Shown: one piece after another, positions 54,567 to 63,920 of the stretch | How positions within the stretch are numbered: position 1 is the first letter of the stretch | Layout of the letters: every line of letters starts with the position of its first letter | NCBI GenBank assembly: GCA_016706595.1 | Contig: JADJJH010000001.1 | Span: 310,001-374,000 of the forward strand | Direction: 5' to 3' | Source: Bacteroidota bacterium | GTDB taxonomy: Bacteria; Bacteroidota; Bacteroidia; Chitinophagales; Chitinophagaceae | DNA length: 64,000 nt | Notes under the pieces: generated by a model | What the model saw: the letters and a program-made list of their open reading frames with translations, nothing else | The model's database searches: none | What the model was told of the DNA's origin: nothing | Translations under genes and position numbers: made by a program

Positions 54567-54980
54567 TTATAAACTTGTTTCACCAAGTTTCAATAGATAC
54601 GCAAACTCTTCTTCAGTAACCGCACTCACCGATAAGCGAGAAAGTTTTATAATTTGCATGTCTGCAAGTTTTGTATCCGATTTTATTTGTGCTAAGCTTA
54701 CCGATTTATGTAACGTTTTTTTAGGTTTGATATCTACTGCTAACCAAGCTGTTTCTTCTGTTGTTGGATCTTGATAGGCTGTTTTAACTACTTCAGCAAT
54801 ACCTACAATTTCTAGACCTTCGTTACTATGATAAAAAAGCAATAAATCGCCTTTTTGCATTGCTCGCAAATTATTTCGGGCTGCATAATTTCGAACTCCA
54901 TCCCAACAAGCTCTTTTGTCTTTGTTAAATTGTTTCCAGCTATATTTAAAAGGTTCAGACTTAATCAACCAATATTTCAT
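54567..54980 (-). CDS. EVE domain protein
   Basis: 137 aa from MKYWLIKSEPFKYSW at 54980 (8 more codons upstream are open but not family-like). EVE/PUA-like fold: DGVRNYAARNNLRAM and GDLLLFYHSNEGLEIVGIAEV. The family (thymocyte nuclear protein 1 type) reads modified bases or RNA. Convergent with the kinase gene by 2 bp. Confidence 0.92.
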   Translation of the reverse strand: MKYWLIKSEPFKYSWKQFNKDKRACWDGVRNYAARNNLRAMQKGDLLLFYHSNEGLEIVGIAEVVKTAYQDPTTEETAWLAVDIKPKKTLHKSVSLAQIKSDTKLADMQIIKLSRLSVSAVTEEEFAYLLKLGETSL

Positions 54981-55071
54981 TTTTTTTACATTTGAAGTAA
55001 GCAAAGGTATTTAAACTGCCGGCAATTCGATACGCAATAATCTGAGTATTATGATAGCATCAGTGTCTCTT

Positions 55072-55217
55072 CGAAGCCCGTGGCTTCGTAAGCAATATGT
55101 TCTTTCGAGCCTTTGGCTTGCTATAATATTTAAATATAAAAATAAAAAACTGAGTGCAAATTTTCAAAGGGTCCCCGTTTTGTATTTTGAATTGAGAGCA
55201 AACTATATGGGGGGCAT
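55072..55217 (+). repeat. Dispersed intergenic element, copy B
   Basis: CGAAGCC-CGT-GGCTTCG hairpin (55072-55088), TATGTTCTTTCGAGCC and a second hairpin, AGGGTCCCC (55168-55176), 33 nt, GGGGGCA (55210-55216). Ends 39 nt before the aminopeptidase ATG. Confidence 0.75.
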
Positions 55218-55241
55218 AATAACTTAACTTATAGAAATGAT

Positions 55242-55249
55242 TACATTTG
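55242..55249 (+). promoter_or_regulatory. -7 box for the M1 aminopeptidase (TACATTTG)
   Basis: Exact TAnnTTTG overlapping the TTG where the open frame begins; supports ATG 55256 as start with an almost leaderless transcript. Confidence 0.4.
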
Positions 55250-55255
55250 TTGCTT

Positions 55256-58054
55256 ATGTTACCATCACGTTTACTCATTGTAGTAGGTCTGTTTTTTTCA
55301 TTGAGCTCATGTAGTTTAGCACAAACATTGTTTGGACGAAAAAGCATGAAAAATGAAGCAGCCGCAAAACCGATTGAATTAAAATCAGTGAAAATAGGAT
55401 CTGGCAGAACAGATGATTTTCGAAAGGCGCCCGATAAAATCATTGATATTTTACATACGAATTTGGAAGTGAGTTTTAATTGGGGGAAACATGAATGTAT
55501 CGGTAAGGAAACCATTGTTTTGAAGCCTTATTTCTACGAAACCGATACCATAGTTTTAGATGCAAAAGGTATGAGCTTTGATGAAGTGAGTTTGCAGGAT
55601 ATGTTAGGAAATGAAATCGCTTATTTAATCACTTACGATAAATATAAATTGAAACTCAATCTAGAAAAAAAACTGAATGCAAACGATACGGTAAAATTAC
55701 GTTTACGCTACATCGCTCGACCCGATTTCATTGAAGGTAATGGTGGTAGTGCAATTCGCGATGATAAAGGCTTATATTTTATTAATACCGATCATGCCGA
55801 GCCTTTTCAACCTGTGCAGTTATGGACGCAAGGCGAACCTGAATCAAATTCGGCATGGTTCCCGACCATCGATCATCCGTCGGAAAAGTTTACAATGAAT
55901 TTGGCAATGACCGTTAATAAAGACTTGGTGACATTGTCGAATGGCAAACTCATTTCATCTACCATACAAGGTAATGCCCGAACTGATACATGGCAAAGTC
56001 AAAAACCTATGCCTGCGTATCTAGTTATGATGGCTGTAGGTGATTTTAAAATTACAAAAGATTCATTGACTGTGCCCGGTATCGATACCATTTTTACTTA
56101 TTCGTATGATACGATTAGAAAAGCTTGTATAGATGAATTTGGTTTCGAACCCGATTCGGTATTGGTAACCAAACATACGTCCTTCAAGAATGTATATCGT
56201 GATGTTTTACATGGGGTAGAGGTGAGCTATTATCTGGAACCTAATTATGCGCCCTATGCTTATAGTATTTTTAAACATACGCCCGAAATGATAGATTTCT
56301 TTTCGGCTAAATTGGGTGTCGATTACCCTTGGGAAAAGTATGCGCAAATCATTGTACGTGATTATGTAAGTGGTGCAATGGAAAACACGAGTGCAACTTT
56401 ACATGGCGAATCAGTTCAAAAAAATAACCGTGAATTATTGGATGGAGAAAATGATGATATCATCGCTCACGAATTATTTCATCAATGGTTTGGCGATTTA
56501 GTGACTTGCAAATCTTGGAGTCATTTAGTATTAAATGAAGGTTTTGCTGCATACGGCGAACAGTTGTGGCATGAATATAAATACGGACGAGATGCGGCGC
56601 TTACGAAAGCTTATAACTCGATGAACCGCTATTTACAGTTTGCTGAAACGAGAAACGATGATGCCGTCATAAATTTTAATTACAAATCACCCGATGATAT
56701 GTTTAATGTCATTACCTATCAAAAGGGGGCAAGAATTTTAGATTTATTACGAAGTGAGTTAGGGGATGATGCTTTTTTTAAAGGATTGAAAAATTATCTC
56801 ACTCGTTTTGCTTGCGGCAATGCAGAAATAGAAGATTTACGTCATGAATTTGAAACCGTAACCGGAAGAGATTTGCGTAATTTTTTTAAGCAATGGTTTT
56901 ATACAGCCGGACATCCATCATTGGAATTGCGATATCAGTTTAATGATAGTACCCAACTACTTGAAATTAAAGTTGAACAAAAGCAAGCAAATGAAATCGG
57001 ACTTTTTAATTTCCCACTTACATTTAAAGTAACACAAGGAGGTATTAGTAAATATTTCAGTTTTACAATTTCACGAAAAGCCGAATCATTTTTTGTAAAG
57101 AAATTTGATTCAACGAGTAGCGATAAACCTAATGTATTTGTAGATCCGTATGCAACATTTATTGGCAGTATCAATGACAATAAACCATTTATTAATCATA
57201 TTCAAAGCTATTGGCATGCGAGTAATATTATTGAAAAGTATCGATCTTTAGAAGCTTTGAAGACTTTGCAATTAAGCATCGACACGGCACGAGCTACATT
57301 ATTGCAAGCCTTAAACGATCCGGCAGAAGCGGTTCAATTAAAAGCACTTGAATATATTACTTGGTCAGATACTATCAATATACAAAAAGGAAAATCAAAA
57401 TTGCTAGAGTTAGCCACGAGTTCTAAGTCGACCAAAGTAAAAGCAAAATCAGTAGCGATACTGTCAACTTTCAATGATCAAAATTTACGAAATGTATTTA
57501 ATCAGCTTGTACTTGATTCATCGTATACAGTTGCCGCAAATGCTTTAGATGGAATTTATAAACTCAATCCTGAAGAGGCTATGCCTTATTGTCGCCAATT
57601 TGAAAAAACAGCACGAAAAAAACTATTGTATAAAATTTCCGGTATCTATGCCAAGCAAGGAAGTATTGAGGATTCTGCATTTTATGAGTATCAATTAATG
57701 CGAGTAAGTAAATTTGAGAGATCAACCATCATGGATGATTATACCGATTTTTGTTTACGGATAAATAAAGATGAAGTGTATGCAAAGGCATTGATGTTGC
57801 TTGGCGATAGAGCGTCTAATGATAAAAATGTTTCTGTTCGGGTAAATGCAATGGTTTCGTTACATGCACTTGCCAATAAATTAAAACAGCTAGCAGAAGC
57901 GGAAAAAGAAATGGGTTTACGAACCCAATTACTTGAAAATGCGAAAGTATTACAAGACGACATTCAACGCATCGTTGATCGTGAACAAGATGCAGATGCT
58001 ATTGAGCGTTTGAAACTAAAAGGAATTACACAAACAGAAGTTGTAAAACCATAG
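55256..58054 (+). CDS. M1 family aminopeptidase, predicted lipoprotein
   Basis: 932 aa from ATG 55256. N-terminus MLPSRLLIVVGLFFSLSSC has a lipobox LSSC, so probably a lipoprotein. M1 fold: substrate motif SGAMENTSAT, zinc motif HELFHQW with His405, and the second Glu in LNEGFAAYGE. Beyond ~650 the chain is helical, HEAT-like, matching ERAP-type C-terminal domains. Removes N-terminal amino acids from peptides, likely in the periplasm. Preceded by the dispersed element copy B. Confidence 0.94.
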   Translation: MLPSRLLIVVGLFFSLSSCSLAQTLFGRKSMKNEAAAKPIELKSVKIGSGRTDDFRKAPDKIIDILHTNLEVSFNWGKHECIGKETIVLKPYFYETDTIVLDAKGMSFDEVSLQDMLGNEIAYLITYDKYKLKLNLEKKLNANDTVKLRLRYIARPDFIEGNGGSAIRDDKGLYFINTDHAEPFQPVQLWTQGEPESNSAWFPTIDHPSEKFTMNLAMTVNKDLVTLSNGKLISSTIQGNARTDTWQSQKPMPAYLVMMAVGDFKITKDSLTVPGIDTIFTYSYDTIRKACIDEFGFEPDSVLVTKHTSFKNVYRDVLHGVEVSYYLEPNYAPYAYSIFKHTPEMIDFFSAKLGVDYPWEKYAQIIVRDYVSGAMENTSATLHGESVQKNNRELLDGENDDIIAHELFHQWFGDLVTCKSWSHLVLNEGFAAYGEQLWHEYKYGRDAALTKAYNSMNRYLQFAETRNDDAVINFNYKSPDDMFNVITYQKGARILDLLRSELGDDAFFKGLKNYLTRFACGNAEIEDLRHEFETVTGRDLRNFFKQWFYTAGHPSLELRYQFNDSTQLLEIKVEQKQANEIGLFNFPLTFKVTQGGISKYFSFTISRKAESFFVKKFDSTSSDKPNVFVDPYATFIGSINDNKPFINHIQSYWHASNIIEKYRSLEALKTLQLSIDTARATLLQALNDPAEAVQLKALEYITWSDTINIQKGKSKLLELATSSKSTKVKAKSVAILSTFNDQNLRNVFNQLVLDSSYTVAANALDGIYKLNPEEAMPYCRQFEKTARKKLLYKISGIYAKQGSIEDSAFYEYQLMRVSKFERSTIMDDYTDFCLRINKDEVYAKALMLLGDRASNDKNVSVRVNAMVSLHALANKLKQLAEAEKEMGLRTQLLENAKVLQDDIQRIVDREQDADAIERLKLKGITQTEVVKP

Positions 58055-58463
58055 TGTTTTTACCTTATAGACCATATAGCAATTAGATAGTTCTTTTGAA
58101 AACTATTACAAAAAATTGCATCAGATAGGTGCCTTCGAGAGCCTCAGTCACCGGGATTCTTCTGGCGAGTCAGATGTAATACTTCTACCGCTGTTTGAGT
58201 TTCAAAAGGCAAGGTTGAAGGATTTCAAATGGTGACTTTCTGCCACTAGCCATTTTCGTAGAAAATATCTCTGCGGGCTCTTTATGCAGATAGGGTTTCT
58301 CAAACCTCTGCGCCTCATGTTCTCCGCGGTTAAAGATTCTCCGTGCCTTATGTTCTCATCGATGAAAATTCTCAGTGGTAAAAAGTGCTAAAAAAATATA
58401 GTAAAATAAAAAAGAGGCTGTCTCGACATTTGAGACAGCCTCTTTTTAAAAGTATTTAAGTGA
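58055..58463. other. Intergenic region with GC-richer segment and terminator
   Basis: 409 bp. 58120-58370 contains GGTGCCTTCGAGAGCCTCAG and CTCTGCGCCTCATGTTCTCC-type text of low coding character, looking like decayed dispersed repeats. The end carries the L25 terminator. No gene seen. Confidence 0.5.
58405..58447 (-). terminator. Bidirectional terminator after L25/Ctc
   Basis: AAAGAGGCTGTCTC (58411-58424) pairs with GAGACAGCCTCTTT (58432-58445), 14 bp with a 7-nt loop; T/A runs on both sides. Confidence 0.9.
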
Positions 58464-59051
58464 TTATTTTTTACCTGCTTTTGCAGCATCTGTAGCTTCT
58501 TGCTTCAACGCACGAGTTGTAACTACTGCCGCAACCGGAATACGCTTGTTATGCATAATTTCAGCATTATCATATTGAATATCTTCAATACGTAAATTCT
58601 TCCCGATTTCTAAGTTAGTGATATCAACGTCGATAGCTGCACGTAAATTTTCGGGTTTCGTACGAACTTTTACTGTACTCATATTGATTACAAATCGTCC
58701 ACCTTCTTTAACTCCTTTTGATTGTCCTACAAATTTTAATGGCACATTCGCATTTAATGATTTACCATTTACTAATTCAAGAAAATCAATATGGGTAACT
58801 TCGTCTGTGATTTTATCATACTGCAAATCTTTTAAGATGCATGTATATTTTTTTCCGCCAATATTTACTTCTGCCTTGTGGAACTCGGCAGTATAAATAA
58901 TAGATTTAAGATCTTTTGGGGTGGCTGTAAAATGGATGTTCTCTGAACCTCCATAAATTACACCTGGCACTTTGCCCTCAGAACGGATGTGACGGCTAGC
59001 CTTTTTGCCGAATTCGCTTCTGAGTTGTCCTTCGATAGTAATTGTTTTCAT
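58464..59051 (-). CDS. rplY: 50S ribosomal protein L25/general stress protein Ctc
   Basis: 195 aa, the long Ctc form: L25 beta-barrel (1-~95; GKVPGVIYGG, DLQYDKITDEVTHIDFLEL) plus the TL5 C-terminal domain (~95-185). Binds 5S rRNA. Ends in an Ala/Lys tail. Single gene with a -7 box at 59106 and a strong terminator. Confidence 0.96.
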   Translation of the reverse strand: MKTITIEGQLRSEFGKKASRHIRSEGKVPGVIYGGSENIHFTATPKDLKSIIYTAEFHKAEVNIGGKKYTCILKDLQYDKITDEVTHIDFLELVNGKSLNANVPLKFVGQSKGVKEGGRFVINMSTVKVRTKPENLRAAIDVDITNLEIGKNLRIEDIQYDNAEIMHNKRIPVAAVVTTRALKQEATDAAKAGKK

Positions 59052-59105
59052 ATTAAGTTTGTTTTATAGACGGGTCTGTCTTTTGTATTGAAATTTTTGA
59101 GGGCG

Positions 59106-59113
59106 CAAATGTA
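59106..59113 (-). promoter_or_regulatory. -7 box for rplY (TACATTTG)
   Basis: Exact TAnnTTTG on the minus strand, about 55 nt before the rplY ATG; -33 element not evident. Confidence 0.45.
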
Positions 59114-59407
59114 AAAGATTTATTTTGATAAGTATCTTTCTTGCCATCTTAATTTTCAGGGTTTTAGTAGTAAGTAATCTTATAAATATCTGTAAGAGGG
59201 GTATTTTGTAAAAAAAACCAGCCAAATTATGAGGATTTATCTAAAAAAAATCTACATTCGCGTCCTATTTTTCTGTGGCTACATTAAATATTATTTCTTA
59301 AGGGTGGATTTTTGCATCAACTAATGGACTCAGTTGCACTTTCTATGTGTTAAAATGCGTTTCTCTGAACTACCTGAATAAATTTAATTCGCCAAGTATA
59401 AATGATA

Positions 59408-59457
59408 GTAAGTAACGTATACATCAATGTAGCCAACATTTTTAAAACGTTACTTAT
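59408..59457 (+). promoter_or_regulatory. Long hairpin in the rpoC leader
   Basis: AAGTAACGT (59410-59418) and ACGTTACTT (59447-59455) pair perfectly, extended by one A-T and one G-T pair, around a 28-nt loop that itself contains ACAT/ATGT. No T run follows, so it is not a simple terminator. Ends 54 nt before the ATG; could be a binding site or RNA structure controlling rpoC. Confidence 0.45.
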
Positions 59458-59511
59458 CATCGGCAGAAGTATAGATTGAAATCTTAAGCAATTCTAAAAG
59501 TAAAAAACAGT

Positions 59512-62500
59512 ATGAGTACTAAAAGAGATCGCAACGCCCCGCCGGCAGCAAGTTTTAGCAAAATTACCATCACCCTCGCTTCACCAGATTCAATTTTGGA
59601 TAGAAGTTATGGTGAAGTTTTGAAGCCTGAAACGATTAATTACCGAACCTATAAACCTGAAAGAGACGGATTATTCTGTGAAAAGATATTCGGACCGATG
59701 AAGGATTACGAATGTTATTGCGGTAAATACAAACGTATTCGTTATAAGGGTATTGTTTGCGACCGTTGTGGTGTTGAAGTAACCGAAAAGAAAGTTCGTC
59801 GTGAGCGAATGGGGCATATCAAATTGGTAGTTCCTGTAGTTCATATTTGGTATTTCAAATCCCTGCCAAATAAAATTGGTTATATATTAGGAACTGGTAC
59901 CAAGAAATTAGAAATGATTGTGTATTACGAAAGATACTGCGTAATACAAGGTGGTGAAGCCGATGCGATGATTCGTACCGCGCTGGCCATGAAGGAAACT
60001 GAAAATACAGATATGGCACTTATCTCTGAAGATGAGTACCTTGATATATTAGATAAATTACCAAAGGAAAATCAAATGCTTAGCGATGATGATCCTAATA
60101 AATTTATCGCTAAAATGGGTGCCGATGCTATTCATGCCCTTTTATCTCGTATCGATTTAGATAAATTATCTTACGAATTAAGAAATGCAGCAGCCTTCGA
60201 AACTTCACAACAACGTAAAGCCGAAGCCTTAAAGCGTTTGAGTATTGTAGAAGCTTTCCGCGAAGCAAATTCTCATATCGAAAATAAGCCTGAGTGGATG
60301 GTGATGCAGTATATTCCTGTAATTCCACCTGAACTTCGTCCATTGGTTCCATTAGATGGTGGCCGTTTTGCCTCATCCGATTTGAACGATTTATATCGTC
60401 GTGTAATCATCCGTAATAATCGTTTAAAAAGATTATTGGAAATTAAAGCTCCTGAAGTAATCCTTCGTAACGAAAAACGTATGCTTCAAGAAGCCGTTGA
60501 TAGTTTGATGGATAATTCACGTAAATCAAATGCCGTAAAAGCAGAAGGTGGTCGTGCGTTAAAATCATTATCAGATGTTTTAAAAGGTAAGCAAGGTCGT
60601 TTCCGTCAAAACTTATTAGGTAAACGTGTCGATTACTCTGGTCGTTCGGTAATTGTAGTAGGACCGGAATTGAAATTACACGAATGTGGTTTACCTAAAG
60701 ATATGGCTGCCGAATTATTTAAGCCATTTGTAATTCGTAAATTGATAGAAAGAGGTATTGTAAAAACAGTGAAAAGCGCTAAGAAATTAGTTGAGCGCAA
60801 AGAAGCTGTGATTTGGGATATCCTTGAAAATATATTAAAAGGTCATCCTATCATGTTAAACCGTGCCCCAACTTTGCACCGTTTATCTATACAGGCTTTC
60901 CAACCTAAACTTATTGAAGGAAAAGCCATTCAATTACATCCTTTGGTTTGTTCTTCGTTCAATGCCGATTTTGATGGTGATCAGATGGCCGTGCACGTTC
61001 CATTAAGTAACGCTGCTATTTTAGAAGCACAATTATTAATGTTGGCTTCGCACAATATCTTGAACCCACAAAATGGTACGCCAATTACACTTCCTTCTCA
61101 GGACATGGTATTGGGCTTGTATTATTTAACTAAAGGGAAAAGAAATATACCAACCGAAGCTGTGAAAGGTGAAGGCATGCGTTTTTATAATGCCGATGAA
61201 GTGATTATCGCATTAAACGAAGGAGTAGTTGATTTACATGCTTGGATTAAAGTACGCTCAAATGTGCGTGAAGCCGATGGGACTATCGTTTACAAAACAA
61301 TCGATACAACCGTTGGTCGTGTAATGTTTAATTTACACACACCTGAGAAAGTAGGTTTCATTAATGAATTACTTACTAAAAAATCGTTACGAACCATCAT
61401 TGGTGAAATCATTAAGTTCACCGATATTCCAACTACCGTGAAGTTCTTGGACGATATTAAAGGATTAGGATTCCGAACGGCCTTCCGTGGTGGATTATCG
61501 TTTAACCCCGAGGATTTAATTGTTCCTGAAGTAAAACAACAAATGTTGGACACTGCCAATTTAGAAGTGGATGAAGTTTGGGATAATTACAATATGGGAT
61601 TAATCACCAACAACGAGCGTTATAATCAAATCATTGACGTTTGGAGTCGCGTAGATACTAAAGTAACTGAAACTTTAATTCGTGAAATGGCTATCGATAA
61701 ACAAGGATTTAATTCGGTGTATATGATGCTTGATAGTGGAGCGCGTGGTAGTAAACAACAAATTAAACAGCTTTCGGGTATTAGAGGATTGATGGCCAAG
61801 CCACGTAAAAGTGGAAGCAGCGGTTCAGAGATCATTGAAAATCCAATCTTATCAAACTTCAAAGACGGACTAAACGTATTGGAGTATTTCATCTCAACCC
61901 ATGGTGCTCGTAAAGGTTTGGCCGATACCGCCCTTAAAACAGCGGATGCCGGTTACTTAACTCGTCGTTTGGTGGATGTGGCACAAGATGTAATTATTCG
62001 TGAAGTGGATTGTGGTACATTAAGAGGTATTGCCATTTCAGCATTAAAAGAAAATGATGATATCGTTGAACCATTATTAGATCGTATTGTGGGTCGTGTT
62101 TCATTACACGATGTATACGATGCAAAGGGTAATTTATTAGCGGCTGCAGGTGATGAAATTTCTTATTTCCATGGCGAAGCGATTGAAAATGCAGGCATCG
62201 AAACAGTCGAAATTCGTTCGGTTCTTACTTGCGAAAGTAAGCGTGGTACTTGTTCAAAATGTTATGGTGTAAACTTGGCTACCGGTAAAATGGCGCAGTC
62301 GGGTGATACCGTTGGTATTATCGCAGCGCAATCTATTGGTGAGCCGGGTACACAGCTTACCTTACGTACTTTCCACGTGGGTGGTGCGGCAAGTTCATCG
62401 GCTATCGAATCGCAAATGGTTGCGAAGTTTGATGGTAAAATTGAATTCGATAGTATGCGTACTACCAAGTATGTAAACAAAGAAAATGAAGAAACCAATA

Positions 62501-63834
62501 TCGTAATTACGCGTATGGGTGAAATGCGAATTGTTGATGAAGAAGGAACCGTTTTAATTACTAGTGAGGTGCCTTATGGTTCAACTTTGAAAGTGAAAAA
62601 CGGACAGAAATTGAAAAAAGGTGATGAGATTTGTTCATGGGATCCGTTTAACGCCGTGATCATTTCTGAAATTACCGGAACCATTCGTTTCGAAAGTGTA
62701 ATTGATGGTATTACTTTCCGTGAAGAGGCTGATGAGCAATCGGGCTTACGTGAAAAAGTAATTATCGAAACAAAAGATAAAACCAAGATACCTGCTATTT
62801 GGGTTGAAGGAAAAGATAATAAAAACTATAATGTACCGGTTGGCTCACATCTGATTGTAAATGATGGAGATACCATTCAAAGCGGACAAATTCTTGTAAA
62901 GATTCCTCGTATCATGGGTCGTTCACGAGATATCACGGGAGGTCTTCCGCGTGTTACTGAATTGTTTGAAGCAAGAAATCCATCGAACCCAGCTGTTGTT
63001 GCCGAGATAGATGGTGTAGCAACTTTTGGTGGTGTAAAACGTGGTAATCGCGAAATCAATATCGAAAGTAAAGATGGTATCATTAAAAAATACCTTGTGC
63101 CTTTAACCAAGCATATCATTGTACAAGAAGGTGATTATATTAAAGCAGGAACCCCATTAAGTGATGGTTCAATTACACCTTCAGATATCTTAGCTATTAA
63201 AGGACCGTTTGCGGTGCAAGAATACTTGGTGAATGAAATTCAAGAAGTATATCGTTTACAAGGTGTGAAAATTAATGATAAGCATATTGAAGTTATCGTT
63301 CGTCAGATGATGCGTAAAGTAACCATCGAAGATCAAGGTGATACGAAATTCTTAGAAGGCGATGTAGTTGATAAATTAGAATTCCAAGAAGAGAATGATT
63401 GGATGTTTGATAAGGTAGTAGTTACCGATGCAGGCAATTCAACCAAAATGAATCCGGGACAAATTTGTACGCTACGTGAAATTCGTGAAGAGAATTCAGC
63501 TTTACGTCGTGCCGATAAAACTTTAATTCAATATCGTAATGCACAACCTGCAACATCGAGTCCGAATTTATTAGGTATTACCAAAGCATCTTTAGGAACC
63601 TTCTCGTGGATTTCTGCGGCATCGTTCCAAGAAACTACGAAAGTACTTTCACAAGCAGCCATTGCCGGTAAGTCGGATTATATGTGGGGCTTGAAAGAGA
63701 ATGTAATTACCGGAAACTTAATTCCTGCCGGTACCGGTATGAAAGAGTACGATGATTATATTGTTGGAAGTAAAGATGAATACGAAATTTTACAAAGCTC
63801 TAAAGAGTCGTTACCATTTGATGACGAAGAATAG
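59512..63834 (+). CDS. rpoC: DNA-directed RNA polymerase beta-prime subunit
   Basis: 1440 aa, full length. N-terminal zinc site CYCGKYKRIRYKGIVCDRCG, active-site NADFDGDQMAVH starting at Asn484 (three catalytic Asp), second zinc cysteines around CESKRGTCSKC, trigger-loop region SIGEPGTQLTLRTFHVGG. Core transcription enzyme. The expected rpoB is not upstream: rplY on the opposite strand and 460 bp of noncoding DNA lie there, so rpoC has its own promoter. Ends in a clear terminator. Confidence 0.98.
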   Translation: MSTKRDRNAPPAASFSKITITLASPDSILDRSYGEVLKPETINYRTYKPERDGLFCEKIFGPMKDYECYCGKYKRIRYKGIVCDRCGVEVTEKKVRRERMGHIKLVVPVVHIWYFKSLPNKIGYILGTGTKKLEMIVYYERYCVIQGGEADAMIRTALAMKETENTDMALISEDEYLDILDKLPKENQMLSDDDPNKFIAKMGADAIHALLSRIDLDKLSYELRNAAAFETSQQRKAEALKRLSIVEAFREANSHIENKPEWMVMQYIPVIPPELRPLVPLDGGRFASSDLNDLYRRVIIRNNRLKRLLEIKAPEVILRNEKRMLQEAVDSLMDNSRKSNAVKAEGGRALKSLSDVLKGKQGRFRQNLLGKRVDYSGRSVIVVGPELKLHECGLPKDMAAELFKPFVIRKLIERGIVKTVKSAKKLVERKEAVIWDILENILKGHPIMLNRAPTLHRLSIQAFQPKLIEGKAIQLHPLVCSSFNADFDGDQMAVHVPLSNAAILEAQLLMLASHNILNPQNGTPITLPSQDMVLGLYYLTKGKRNIPTEAVKGEGMRFYNADEVIIALNEGVVDLHAWIKVRSNVREADGTIVYKTIDTTVGRVMFNLHTPEKVGFINELLTKKSLRTIIGEIIKFTDIPTTVKFLDDIKGLGFRTAFRGGLSFNPEDLIVPEVKQQMLDTANLEVDEVWDNYNMGLITNNERYNQIIDVWSRVDTKVTETLIREMAIDKQGFNSVYMMLDSGARGSKQQIKQLSGIRGLMAKPRKSGSSGSEIIENPILSNFKDGLNVLEYFISTHGARKGLADTALKTADAGYLTRRLVDVAQDVIIREVDCGTLRGIAISALKENDDIVEPLLDRIVGRVSLHDVYDAKGNLLAAAGDEISYFHGEAIENAGIETVEIRSVLTCESKRGTCSKCYGVNLATGKMAQSGDTVGIIAAQSIGEPGTQLTLRTFHVGGAASSSAIESQMVAKFDGKIEFDSMRTTKYVNKENEETNIVITRMGEMRIVDEEGTVLITSEVPYGSTLKVKNGQKLKKGDEICSWDPFNAVIISEITGTIRFESVIDGITFREEADEQSGLREKVIIETKDKTKIPAIWVEGKDNKNYNVPVGSHLIVNDGDTIQSGQILVKIPRIMGRSRDITGGLPRVTELFEARNPSNPAVVAEIDGVATFGGVKRGNREINIESKDGIIKKYLVPLTKHIIVQEGDYIKAGTPLSDGSITPSDILAIKGPFAVQEYLVNEIQEVYRLQGVKINDKHIEVIVRQMMRKVTIEDQGDTKFLEGDVVDKLEFQEENDWMFDKVVVTDAGNSTKMNPGQICTLREIREENSALRRADKTLIQYRNAQPATSSPNLLGITKASLGTFSWISAASFQETTKVLSQAAIAGKSDYMWGLKENVITGNLIPAGTGMKEYDDYIVGSKDEYEILQSSKESLPFDDEE

Positions 63835-63852
63835 TTCAAAAAAAATACAATT

Positions 63853-63884
63853 AAAAAAACCGTCAGTAATGGCGGTTTTTTTTG
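63853..63884 (+). terminator. Terminator after rpoC
   Basis: ACCGTCA-GTAA-TGGCGGT (one G-T pair) flanked by A7 and T8, 20 bp past the stop. Confidence 0.9.
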
Positions 63885-63892
63885 AATAACAG

Positions 63893-63920
63893 AAGGCGTC
63901 GTCTTTGCGAGGAACGAAGA
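63893..63920 (+). repeat. Possible dispersed repeat (GTCTTTGCGAGGAACGAAG)
   Basis: Resembles the intergenic GTCATTGCGAGGAACGAAG repeat I know from many bacterial genomes. Only a short piece is visible before the window end. Confidence 0.4.

Larger units (their letters stand above)
59052..59511. other. Leader region of rpoC, hairpin present
   Basis: 460 bp between divergent rplY and rpoC. No rpoB remnant and no ORF. Contains the rplY promoter and a long hairpin at 59408-59457. Confidence 0.6.
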
